Part shown: one piece after another, positions 24,883 to 33,363 of the stretch
Layout of the letters: every line of letters starts with the position of its first letter
Position numbering within the stretch: position 1 is the first letter of the stretch
Origin: Prevotellaceae bacterium KH2P17
GTDB taxonomy: Bacteria; Bacteroidota; Bacteroidia; Bacteroidales; Bacteroidaceae
Length of the DNA: 39,069 nt
Direction: 5' to 3'
NCBI GenBank assembly: GCA_900199655.1
Contig: FZRE01000023.1
Coordinates: 1-39,069 of the forward strand
Notes under the pieces: model-generated
Told to the model about the DNA's origin: nothing
The model's database searches: none
The model's input: the letters and a program-made list of their open reading frames with translations, nothing else
Made by a program: the position numbers and the translations under genes

Positions 24883-27800
24883 TTAATTGAAATAGTATTT
24901 CACACCAATCTGAAGTTTCCAACATTCGTTGTAATTACGGTTGAAGCTCCAGGTCTCAGTGGGTGCCATACCATTGGCATCCTTGGCCATTGAGAAATAA
25001 GGAACGCCGTTCTGAACCTTGTCAATCGACAGTATCTGCCCGTTGAAGCTGTTGCTCATGTTCTTTGTAACACCCCACTTGGAGTTGAACAGGTTGCCGA
25101 TGTTCTCAATGTTGGCACTCAGCTCGAGCTTGTGATGCGTGCTTCCGATGTTGAGAGTGAAGTCGTGAGCCCAGCGGAAGTCGAAACGATGAACCCAAGG
25201 AGCACGTGCCGAATAAGCCTCGGCATACTCGCCCTTATGGTTCTTGAGGTACTTGTCCTGGTTTACGTAATTCCAGAAGAGTTCACGGTCGGACTCTTTG
25301 GTGAACTGAATTTCGTCATCATTGGCCGGAATATACATCAAGTCGTTGCTGATACCGTCGCCGTTAATGTCGCCCTTGTAGAAGTAGCTGTAGCCTGCTG
25401 GGCTGTAGCCCTGATAGAAGAGGCTGAAATGATCGTGCTTCTGCCAGGTATAATCAATGCTGGCAATGATGCGGTCAGGGATAACATAGGCCGAGTTCTG
25501 CACCTTGCCGTAGTTGGGTCCGTCGACTGTATAGAGCCCCGACCATGCCGAAGAGGCGTTGGAACCGGGCATACCCGAAATTTCCTTCATCACCGTGTGC
25601 GTGTAGGCAGCCATGATGTGCAAGTCTTCTATCGGCTCCAGGTTGGTGGTTAAGTTGAAAGTATAGCCGTATCCTTTGTGCGTATTGGTCAATACGCAGG
25701 CATCGCTGATGTTGTTATAGTATCTCATGGATGACGGATAGAGCATGCGGTCGTCGGCTCCGCTCAATCTGCTCCAGTTTGCACGGTCGCTGCCATTGAT
25801 GTTGTAGTTCTCCAGCAGCACGTCGTTTATCTTCTTGGTGTAGGTAAACTCGGCCGTAGCTGTCCACGGGAAGCTGACGGGAATTACATAGTCAACGGCA
25901 ACGGAGCTCTTCCATACCTGCGGCATCTTGAAGTTCCGGTCTACGCCGGCAAGCGTTGAAGGCAGCACACCCTGTTCAGGAGTGATGGTAGTAGGAGTAC
26001 CCAAGTGGGCAATAATCTCGTTGCGGTCGGTTACGATGCCGCCCTTGAATTTCTCCAGACGGGGGTCGGAGTAGGTTGCAACACCCTTGTTGTCGCCCTC
26101 ATAACGAGTTACAGCAAAGACGCGGTTCTGTATCATGCCGGAGTTTGTGGGCATGTTGGTGAAGAAAACGAGCGGCAGGCGGCCGGCAAAGAGGCCCGTT
26201 CCGCCACGCACCTTGAGCGAGTTGTTGCCAAATACATCCCAGGAGAAGCCTACGCGGGGCGAAACCTGAATGTTGGTTTTGGGCCACTTGCCGGTGTCGA
26301 TGTGGCGACCGCCGAAATCGAGTGCGCTGATGGCATTGTTTGTCATGATGTCATCATTGTTGAAAGTGATGTTATCAAAACGGATGCCGCCAGTGAGCTT
26401 GAGCTTGTTGTTTACATTCCACTCGTCTTGCAGATAAAGGCCGTACTGATTGAACTGAACCTGCACGTTCGGATTGTTTTGTCCGTTATACCCGTAGTCC
26501 ATGCAGACGGCTTCGGGAGCTGCGCCGTTTATCAGGTCGTCAACCGACCGGTAACGGTAATATCCCGTTCCGCCACGCATGTAGGCGTTGTTGGCCAGCT
26601 GGTGTTCAAAGTTGAATCCGGCCGTTACTTTGTGATTGCCGGCATACCAAGTGAAGTTATCAGTAATGGTAGTAACCTTGTTCTGCACCTTATTATTATA
26701 GGTGAAGAGCTCGTAACCCAAGCTCATGTAAGGCTCCAGCGTCTGTTTGATGTTGTAGCCTCCATAGTCCACGGCGATGTTATTGCCATTTCTGAAAGAT
26801 TGGAAGGTGCCAGTTTCATAGCCGTTCATGATGTCTATGAAAGGAAAGTCGGAAGAGTTGCTGCCTCGAACGTCCTCTATATTAGAATAGGTGAAAAGCA
26901 ACTGGTTGGCAAACTTGCTGCCAAAGCGGCTGTTCAGGTCGGCACTCACGGTCGTTATCTTGTTATCCATAGAGTACATGGAGTTGGCAAAGGCCATGGA
27001 ATACTGACTCATGCGGTCCATTCCGCGGAGTCGGTAACCCGTATCGGACGAGTTTCCGTTCACGGCGTTCCATGCCGTGTTCTTGGTATGGTTCAACCGC
27101 ACGGCCAGGTGGTGTGCATCGGTAATGTTCCAGTCAACACGAGCCAGGACTTTCAGGTTGTCCTCGTCGGCCGGAAAGCTGTTATACGAACCCGTATCGT
27201 AGCCATAATGGTCGCGCATGAACTGCTGTACTCGCTGCATGTCGGCAATAGAAGTGCGGGAAATATAGTCATTACCATGAGCTATACCATCCTCTGATGC
27301 CCTCCAACGGTTGGCTATAGAAGGAACCTTGCTGTATTCAAGGTTTCCGAAGAAGAAGAGCTTGTCCTTGATAATCGGCCCGCCCAACGTAAAACCGTAG
27401 GTAGTGTTACGCACGGTGCCACGTTCGCCAAGGTCGGCATGGTCAACCCGGTTGCCGTGCATGTTCTCATTGTTGTGATAAATGTAGGCAGTACCTCTGA
27501 AAGTATTGGTACCCGACTTTGTTACAGCATTGATGCCACCGCCAATGAAATTGCTCTGACGAACGTCGAACGGGGACACCACGACCTGAATTTCATCAAT
27601 GGCATCCAGCGAGATAGGCGAACCGCCGCCCGGTAAGGAGGAAGTCAAGCCAAAATTGTTGTTCATGTTGGCACCGTCGAGCGTAAAGTTCGTAGAACGA
27701 CCATCACCTCCCGCAAAGCTCATTCCGTTGGCATAAGGCGACAGACGGGCTATATCGGTGATGCTGCGCGTTGCCGTCGGCATGCCCTGAATTTGTACAT

Positions 27801-28224
27801 TGGAGATGTTTGTGGTTGCTCCTGTCTTCTCGGCAGCAAACTTTGAGGCCTTGGCACTTACCACCACTTCGCTCAACTGCGTAGCATCTTCGGACAGCCA
27901 AAGGTTGAGATTGTACGTTTCTCCAAGCTGGAGCGTTACGTCTTTCATCGTTTTAGTCTGGTAGCCGATGTAAGAAACCGTTACCGAGTAAGGTCCTCCG
28001 GGGCGCATACCCTGAATGTTGAAACGTCCGTCGACATTGGAAACGGCCATGTACCTTGTTCCCGAAGGTTCGTGAACAACCTGAATGGTTGCTCCAACCA
28101 CTTCTTCACCGCCTGCGTTGTCCAATGTCACTTTTCCACTCATGGCCGATGTTGTTATCTGAGCTTGCAAACCAGCAGCAAACAACATCAGCATGGTAAC
28201 CAGAAAGAACAATCTTTTCTGCAT
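24883..28224 (-). CDS. Oar-like TonB-dependent outer membrane receptor
   Basis: The 1113-residue protein starts with a signal peptide ending near GLQAQ. A carboxypeptidase-regulatory-like beta-sandwich follows (about 23-110; SGKVTLDNAGGEEVVGATIQV), then a plug domain with SRSITDIARLSPYANGMSFAGGDGRSTNFTLDGANMNN-type sequence, and a 22-strand-type barrel ending LQIGVKYYFN with the usual C-terminal aromatic. No SusD partner lies next to it, so it belongs to the Oar group rather than the SusC glycan systems. Ligand is unknown. The paralogue at 28326-31574 has the same architecture. The leader has no exact TAnnTTTG element. Confidence 0.9.
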   Translation of the reverse strand: MQKRLFFLVTMLMLFAAGLQAQITTSAMSGKVTLDNAGGEEVVGATIQVVHEPSGTRYMAVSNVDGRFNIQGMRPGGPYSVTVSYIGYQTKTMKDVTLQLGETYNLNLWLSEDATQLSEVVVSAKASKFAAEKTGATTNISNVQIQGMPTATRSITDIARLSPYANGMSFAGGDGRSTNFTLDGANMNNNFGLTSSLPGGGSPISLDAIDEIQVVVSPFDVRQSNFIGGGINAVTKSGTNTFRGTAYIYHNNENMHGNRVDHADLGERGTVRNTTYGFTLGGPIIKDKLFFFGNLEYSKVPSIANRWRASEDGIAHGNDYISRTSIADMQRVQQFMRDHYGYDTGSYNSFPADEDNLKVLARVDWNITDAHHLAVRLNHTKNTAWNAVNGNSSDTGYRLRGMDRMSQYSMAFANSMYSMDNKITTVSADLNSRFGSKFANQLLFTYSNIEDVRGSNSSDFPFIDIMNGYETGTFQSFRNGNNIAVDYGGYNIKQTLEPYMSLGYELFTYNNKVQNKVTTITDNFTWYAGNHKVTAGFNFEHQLANNAYMRGGTGYYRYRSVDDLINGAAPEAVCMDYGYNGQNNPNVQVQFNQYGLYLQDEWNVNNKLKLTGGIRFDNITFNNDDIMTNNAISALDFGGRHIDTGKWPKTNIQVSPRVGFSWDVFGNNSLKVRGGTGLFAGRLPLVFFTNMPTNSGMIQNRVFAVTRYEGDNKGVATYSDPRLEKFKGGIVTDRNEIIAHLGTPTTITPEQGVLPSTLAGVDRNFKMPQVWKSSVAVDYVIPVSFPWTATAEFTYTKKINDVLLENYNINGSDRANWSRLSGADDRMLYPSSMRYYNNISDACVLTNTHKGYGYTFNLTTNLEPIEDLHIMAAYTHTVMKEISGMPGSNASSAWSGLYTVDGPNYGKVQNSAYVIPDRIIASIDYTWQKHDHFSLFYQGYSPAGYSYFYKGDINGDGISNDLMYIPANDDEIQFTKESDRELFWNYVNQDKYLKNHKGEYAEAYSARAPWVHRFDFRWAHDFTLNIGSTHHKLELSANIENIGNLFNSKWGVTKNMSNSFNGQILSIDKVQNGVPYFSMAKDANGMAPTETWSFNRNYNECWKLQIGVKYYFN

Positions 28225-28282
28225 AACTTTTTGTTTTTGATTTAGTTAAAAAATTAATTTATTACTCCTTGTTATATATACC

Positions 28283-28313
28283 AAAAACGGAAACCCGATA
28301 AAGGGGTCTCCGT
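28283..28313 (-). terminator. Terminator of the upstream TonB receptor gene
   Basis: Minus strand stem ACGGAGACCC / GGGTTTCCGT (one G-T pair) with a 7-base loop and a following T-run, 13 bases after the stop at 28326. It separates the two receptor genes, which otherwise lie 101 bp apart. Confidence 0.75.
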
Positions 28314-28325
28314 CCTGGAATGATT

Positions 28326-31300
28326 TTAGAAAGTGTATTTTAAGCCTATCTGGCCACGCCAGCGTGAATAATAGTCGCTGTAAGTGCGCGCTGCGTAGCC
28401 GCCGGTAAACTGGTAAACGCCGCCACCCTGGTAGTTAACGGGGCTATAGTAGATACCGAAGCCGTCGCCATAGGTGTGTCCCCAGTCCTTGTTGAGCAGG
28501 TTACCCACGTTGATAACATCGAAACTCAGCTCCAGAGAGTTAATCTGGCCGCCAACTTTAAAGCTGTACTTCTGTGCGAAGTGAACGTCAAAGTGATGTT
28601 CGAAAGCCAAATTGTCTGCATAACGCTTGAAGTATTGACCGCGATGATCCCTCATATAAGAGTCGCTTCCAACCCACAGCTTCATCAACTGCCGCTGCAT
28701 GTCTTCCGTCAGCTTTTTATCACTTGGGCCGTCACCAAAGAGCTGGTTCGACAAGTAGTTCTTGTTGTACGATGTCGGCTCAAATCTCATCTTGTCAATC
28801 TGCTCGTCCGTAGGAATGTAGAACAAGTCGTTACCATCGGCACCGTCACCATTTACATCGCCGCGGTAATAGATTGTGTAGGGCGAACCGCTCTTGGCCT
28901 GATAAATTACGCCAAGGGTAGTGAGCCATTGTTTCTGCGATCCGTACTTAACATGATAGTAGGCGCTGGCCTGAATACGATGAGGCACGTTGAAAGCGCT
29001 GTTGCCAACCTCGGGATCGTTAGGATTCCTGTACGTGTAATTGTATCTCCAGTTACTCTCGGCAACAGAAGAACTACCGTTGTTAACGGCCGTTGAATGT
29101 GCCCAGGTATAGCTTGCCATCAGGTCGAGACCGAAGTCAAAATGCTTTTCGGCCTTCAGCGAGAGGTTAACTGTATATCCTTTAGAGGTGTTGTAAAGGC
29201 CGTAAATCTTGGTAAAGGCCGTTCCGTTGGTTACACGTTCAAACATCGGACGGTTATCCCACGAATATCCGGAAGTCTCGGCATAGGTCTTTCCCGTCAT
29301 GTCATAGGCCAGGTTCTTGTAGAGAATGTCGTTCAGCGTCTTGGAGTAGATGGCTTCCGCAGTCCAGTCTATGCCGAGAAGACGGAAGTCGACACCAAGA
29401 TTGAACCGCAGGTTCTGGGCAAACTTAAAGTGGCGGTCGTACACATTGACCACCTGGCTGCCCGAAGCCGTCAGCTTATCCTCATTGGGTTGCTGATTGT
29501 TAGGATTGAGCAAGAACTCAAGTCCGGCAGTTTTAGAAGTGTCGAACGACGACATCTGGATGCCGGTATTCTGGAAGTTGTTGCTTATCCACACAAACGG
29601 AATGCGACCGGTGAAGATGCCGGCACCGCCGCGGACTATCAGCGAGCGGTCGCCATTTACATCCCAGCGGAAGCCGAGACGCGGACTGAACAAGGGAGAG
29701 CTGGAGAGACGATAGTCTGTCTTTACATTCCATCGGCTGGCAGCGTACTCGTTAAAGGGCTTGTTGGCCACGGGAGTGTCGAAGAACACGGGGATATCAA
29801 CACGCAAGCCATACGTAAACTGGAAGTTGTTGGTAACGTCCCACTTATCCTGCGCATAGAAGCCGAGCTGTGCCGTACCGAACTTAATCTTCCACCTCGG
29901 GTCTCCCGTCACTTCCGTATTGGCGTGACCGTAGCGGTACTGCTTCATATAAGAAACCGTGGGAGACACATTCCCGGCCATGTAATCGGTATAGTACTGG
30001 TTAAACTTGTCGTAAGATGCGAAGTAATAAGTTCCGTAGATATCCTGTATAAACAAGTTCGCAAAGTGATAAAGCTCGTTATGCGTACCAAAGGTAAAGG
30101 TATGATTGCCCTTGTACCACGTCAGGTTGTCCTCTATGGTCCATATATCCTGGTCCAGACTGTTGGCCATCGACGAGCGCTCGTTGCCTATGTACACCGT
30201 TCCGCCGCCCACGCCTTCGATGCTTATCATGGGGAATGGCGAGGCAACATCGCGCTTGTCGCGCACCCGAACATACGAAGCTCTGAACTCGTTGCTCACA
30301 ACAGGCGAGATACGGCTCTGAAGTTCGGCTGTAAAAGAATTGGTAACATTCTTGAACGGGTAGCTGTAATGGTTGTCGACAATAGTTTTCGCGCCTCCTG
30401 TATTGTTCAGTGTGCTTGCGCTGATAATGCTCCAGCGCACCGATGCCTTGTTAAACTCGTTGATGTTCCAGTCCAGTTTAACGCCTCCTTTATCGCTCTT
30501 GGTGTAGATATCGGGCGAAACATAGGCGCCGTTGTACTCAAATCCCTGTTTCTGAGCCATCTCCTTGACGTGTGCCAAGGCATCTTTTGCCTGGTCGGCA
30601 TCCACATTCGACATTTCTGAACCTATGCCGTAGAGGTCAGGATAGGTCTTGTTGGCCTTCTCGTAGTTGACAAAGAAGAACAGCTTGTCCTTTACAATCG
30701 GGCCGCCCAGGGTTACACCCACGTTATATTCATTCTGGTCGTTGTACTTCTTGGCATATCCGGAGCCATCGGCCAGGGCATATTTCCTGCCGATAATGCT
30801 CTCGTTATTGCCGTAGAAGTAGGCAGAACCATGGAACTGATTGGTACCGCTCTTGGTGATGGCATTGATGGCGCCGCCGGTAAATCCGCTCTGGCGCACG
30901 TCGAAGGGGGCAACATTAATCTGAATCTGCTCTATCGTCTCCATCGAAACGGGCTGCGAACCGGCCTGTCCGCCGTTGGAACCGCTGGCAGCGAGGCCGA
31001 ACACGTCGTTGTTCATAGCTCCGTCAATCATGAAAGAGTTATAACGGTTGTTCACGCCGGCAAAAGACATCACGCCGCTATTGGTGGTTGAGAGCTGCGG
31101 ATTGAGCCGGGCCACGTCGGCAATACCGTGCGAGATGCTCGGCATGTCGTTAATCTGTGCAGCGCTCATGCTCGTTGCGGCGCCGGTTTTCGTGGCATTC
31201 ACGCCTGCCATGCCCTGCACCACGACTTCCTGCAGCTGCTGGGCATCTTCCTCAAGCGAGCAAGAAAGGTTTGCAGTCTCGCCCAGCTGAAGGTTTATTC

Positions 31301-31574
31301 CGTCGAAAGTTTTCGTTTGATGGCCAAGATACGAAATCTCTACCTTATAGGGGCCACCAACGCGCATACCCTGAATCGTGTAGCGACCGTCTACGTTCGT
31401 AACGGCACGGTAAACGGTTCCTGAAGGCTGGTGGGTAGCAGTAACGGTTGCGCCGATGACATCTTCGCCCATCGTAGTAACCTTGCCGCTAATACCAGAT
31501 GTTGTAATCTGAGCCAGGACAGATGTTGCACTAAGCATCAACATCATGACCAAGAGATGCAATCTTCTCTGCAT
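28326..31574 (-). CDS. Oar-like TonB-dependent outer membrane receptor (paralogue)
   Basis: From the start at 31574 the protein is 1082 residues, with a signal peptide MQRRLHLLVMMLMLSATSVLAQ. This start is preferred over the ATG at 31622, which would precede the signal by 16 residues and sit about 8 bases from the predicted transcript start. It has the same layout as its neighbour: carboxypeptidase-regulatory-like domain (SGKVTTMGEDVIGATVTA), plug (MSAAQINDMPSISHGIADVARLNPQ-like), and a barrel ending GQIGLKYTF. The two diverge strongly over the barrel, so they probably bind different ligands. Both may need BamD for insertion; that is general knowledge. A -7 element lies at 31637. Confidence 0.9.
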   Translation of the reverse strand: MQRRLHLLVMMLMLSATSVLAQITTSGISGKVTTMGEDVIGATVTATHQPSGTVYRAVTNVDGRYTIQGMRVGGPYKVEISYLGHQTKTFDGINLQLGETANLSCSLEEDAQQLQEVVVQGMAGVNATKTGAATSMSAAQINDMPSISHGIADVARLNPQLSTTNSGVMSFAGVNNRYNSFMIDGAMNNDVFGLAASGSNGGQAGSQPVSMETIEQIQINVAPFDVRQSGFTGGAINAITKSGTNQFHGSAYFYGNNESIIGRKYALADGSGYAKKYNDQNEYNVGVTLGGPIVKDKLFFFVNYEKANKTYPDLYGIGSEMSNVDADQAKDALAHVKEMAQKQGFEYNGAYVSPDIYTKSDKGGVKLDWNINEFNKASVRWSIISASTLNNTGGAKTIVDNHYSYPFKNVTNSFTAELQSRISPVVSNEFRASYVRVRDKRDVASPFPMISIEGVGGGTVYIGNERSSMANSLDQDIWTIEDNLTWYKGNHTFTFGTHNELYHFANLFIQDIYGTYYFASYDKFNQYYTDYMAGNVSPTVSYMKQYRYGHANTEVTGDPRWKIKFGTAQLGFYAQDKWDVTNNFQFTYGLRVDIPVFFDTPVANKPFNEYAASRWNVKTDYRLSSSPLFSPRLGFRWDVNGDRSLIVRGGAGIFTGRIPFVWISNNFQNTGIQMSSFDTSKTAGLEFLLNPNNQQPNEDKLTASGSQVVNVYDRHFKFAQNLRFNLGVDFRLLGIDWTAEAIYSKTLNDILYKNLAYDMTGKTYAETSGYSWDNRPMFERVTNGTAFTKIYGLYNTSKGYTVNLSLKAEKHFDFGLDLMASYTWAHSTAVNNGSSSVAESNWRYNYTYRNPNDPEVGNSAFNVPHRIQASAYYHVKYGSQKQWLTTLGVIYQAKSGSPYTIYYRGDVNGDGADGNDLFYIPTDEQIDKMRFEPTSYNKNYLSNQLFGDGPSDKKLTEDMQRQLMKLWVGSDSYMRDHRGQYFKRYADNLAFEHHFDVHFAQKYSFKVGGQINSLELSFDVINVGNLLNKDWGHTYGDGFGIYYSPVNYQGGGVYQFTGGYAARTYSDYYSRWRGQIGLKYTF

Positions 31575-31636
31575 AGCTTTTAGTATAATTTTAATTAATT
31601 GCACAGGTGTAACATGCTGCACATTCGTTCATGCTG

Positions 31637-31644
31637 CAAATTTA
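31637..31644 (-). promoter_or_regulatory. -7 promoter element of the upstream TonB receptor gene
   Basis: The minus strand reads TAAATTTG, an exact TAnnTTTG match, 63 bases before the ATG at 31574. No TTTG is seen at normal -33 spacing. Confidence 0.5.
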
Positions 31645-31899
31645 AGTAAAACTTTCCATATATTTGTTACGAAAATGTGAAAATATATCTTTGGGGCATA
31701 AGAATACAGACAAAAACGGGAAAAAGGAAAGAAAGGATTTGTGTGGAATCAGGGCCGGGGAGAATGTCCCGGCAGTTCTGATTGCCATATTTCCGGAGCC
31801 ACGAAGCTATGCTCCCGCTGCTCAAACGGGCTACTGAGAGTTGTCGTCGAGGTGCCAACAGGATGTCATTTGGTATGAAGGTGAACGTCCGTCGAATGT
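31645..31899. other. Intergenic spacer with one nested hairpin
   Basis: The only structure seen is a nested inverted repeat at 31747-31783 (outer AATCAG / CTGATT, inner GCCGGG / CCCGGC). It has no T-tract on either side, so I do not call a terminator. The stretch lies between the TonB receptor promoter and array T. Confidence 0.45.
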
Positions 31900-32026
31900 C
31901 TCACTATCGTAGTGAGATGGCCTCACTGTCGTAGTGAGATGGCCTCACTGTCGTAGTGAGATGGCCTCACTATCGTAGTGAGATGGCCTCACTATCGTAG
32001 TGAGATGGTCTCACTATCGTAAAGAG
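31900..32026. repeat. Array T: six tandem 22-bp palindromic units
   Basis: Six dyads of the form CTCACTATCGTAGTGAG (17 bp, arms CTCACTA / TAGTGAG) start at 31900, 31922, 31944, 31966, 31988 and 32010. They are separated by 5-base spacers (ATGGC four times, ATGGT once). Units 2 and 3 have CTCACTG; unit 6 is degenerate on its right arm (TAAAGAG). The 22-bp period and the 17+5 layout equal those of family B, and the CTATCGT centre recalls a spacer of family A. It lies 10 bp from copy A4, in the gap downstream of the FtsX-like permease. Confidence 0.95.
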
Positions 32027-32036
32027 ATGGCCTCCT

Positions 32037-32108
32037 TGAACTTTTGACACGTGTCGCATAATCGTTTGACAAGTGTCACACAATCGTGCGACACTTGTCG
32101 AAAGTTCC
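32037..32108. repeat. Family A triple-dyad intergenic element, copy A4
   Basis: Dyads GACACGTGTC (a perfect palindrome) at 32046, GACAAGTGTC at 32068 and GACACTTGTC at 32090 (22-bp steps), ends TGAACTTTT and GAAAGTTCC, total 72 bp. It lies 26 bases after the stop of the permease gene (32135, reading leftward). Confidence 0.9.
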
Positions 32109-32134
32109 AGACCGCATCATTCAAGCACCCTATA

Positions 32135-33334
32135 TCATTCCTTCCGCCACCATATCCGCATTATCTTGCGGCGTATGGCCAGCACATTTAACAGACTCAC
32201 CACCGTCAGCAGCCCGGCTCCAACCATCAATGACGGCAGTACGGTACCCTCGTCGAGCTGCGGGAACAGCGTTTCCAGCATCGGCAGATACTGCCCGCGC
32301 ACGGCAAGAAGCAACAACAAGGCTATCATCAGAACCACTGCATTCAGTGCCAGTGTAAGCATCTGGTACGGGAAGGCTACCTGTCGCGGCGAGTAGCCTA
32401 TCAAGAGCAGGTTCTCCAGTTTCGACGAGTTCTTCTGCACAAGCAGGTAGATGCTCAGCATCAGGATATAGAAACTCAGCACGGAAATAACCAGTCCCAC
32501 CGCCATTACCATAGACACGACCAGCTTCAGAAAGTAGGTCGTTTTCTCTGCATTCAGCTTGTCGGTATCCACTTCGTACCCCTTGCTGTCAATGTACTGT
32601 GCTATGCGCTCGTCGGCAGGGCTTTTTACTTCCATTATCAACCGCGTTGGCGCCGCCTTGTCCTGTGGGGCATAGCGGCCGTTGCTCCACTCCATGAAGC
32701 TGCGGGGCACGAGGATGGAGTTCAGTCTGCTTGAGAAACCAATCACCTTGCCCGTATATTGCTCCTGCAGTCCGTTGCCGCGGACAAACAGCTTGAAGTC
32801 TATCAGGCCCACCAAGCCGTCGGAAATCTTCGGCAGCGAGTGGCTCTGGGCAAATCCGAAGTTATACATTGTTATATAGGAGCGCGGCAGGATGATGGGC
32901 ACAACTTTGCTGCCGGGCAGGAACTTCCACTGGTCAAGGCTTACGTCAACGAACTCATCGGGCACGCTCTCTATCGGTAGCTCGGAGTTCAGCACGTTGG
33001 TACCGTTTATGCCCATAGCTGCATCTATCTTGTAGCCGGCCGACGTAAAGGTGCCTACCGACTTCACAAACGGCTGCCCCTCCACATCTGTCATCTCGGC
33101 GGCCGTAAACGTGTTGGCGTTGGCCGACAAGATGCTGCTTGTTCCAATCCGTTTGCTCACGATGATGTAGTCGGCCTTCATGAAACTATCATCCGAAGTA
33201 AAAACCGGAAGCACGTCTCTGTAGAACTGATAGCCGAGCAGCACGATGAGCAAACCAAACAAATTGGCAAAGAAGAAGCCCACAAACTGGGGAATGCTCA
33301 CATGCTGCCGTAACAGCTTCCATACCAAATTCAT
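32135..33334 (-). CDS. FtsX/MacB-like ABC transporter permease
   Basis: The 399-residue protein has one N-terminal TM helix (about 17-38), a large extracytoplasmic domain (about 40-265), then three TM helices (about 268-298, 325-350, 362-387). This is the topology of FtsX/MacB-type permeases, which act as mechanotransmitters rather than pore transporters. The gene follows the ATPase by 29 bases and the two surely form one complex. A DUF4836 lipoprotein gene precedes the ATPase, so a three-part envelope machine is possible, by inference. Substrate unknown. It is the last gene of the operon; A4 and array T follow its stop. Confidence 0.85.
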   Translation of the reverse strand: MNLVWKLLRQHVSIPQFVGFFFANLFGLLIVLLGYQFYRDVLPVFTSDDSFMKADYIIVSKRIGTSSILSANANTFTAAEMTDVEGQPFVKSVGTFTSAGYKIDAAMGINGTNVLNSELPIESVPDEFVDVSLDQWKFLPGSKVVPIILPRSYITMYNFGFAQSHSLPKISDGLVGLIDFKLFVRGNGLQEQYTGKVIGFSSRLNSILVPRSFMEWSNGRYAPQDKAAPTRLIMEVKSPADERIAQYIDSKGYEVDTDKLNAEKTTYFLKLVVSMVMAVGLVISVLSFYILMLSIYLLVQKNSSKLENLLLIGYSPRQVAFPYQMLTLALNAVVLMIALLLLLAVRGQYLPMLETLFPQLDEGTVLPSLMVGAGLLTVVSLLNVLAIRRKIMRIWWRKE

Positions 33335-33363
33335 ATCTTATTCTCCACTTTTCAAATTACAAT

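Noticed and set aside
29097..30620. Plus-strand ORF of 507 codons inside the TonB receptor
   Set aside because: Antisense to a complete receptor gene with clear domains; no start signals or known motif.
31747..31783. Nested hairpin as terminator of the nupG operon
   Set aside because: The stem is real, but no T-tract follows on either strand and it lies about 350 bases from the last stop.
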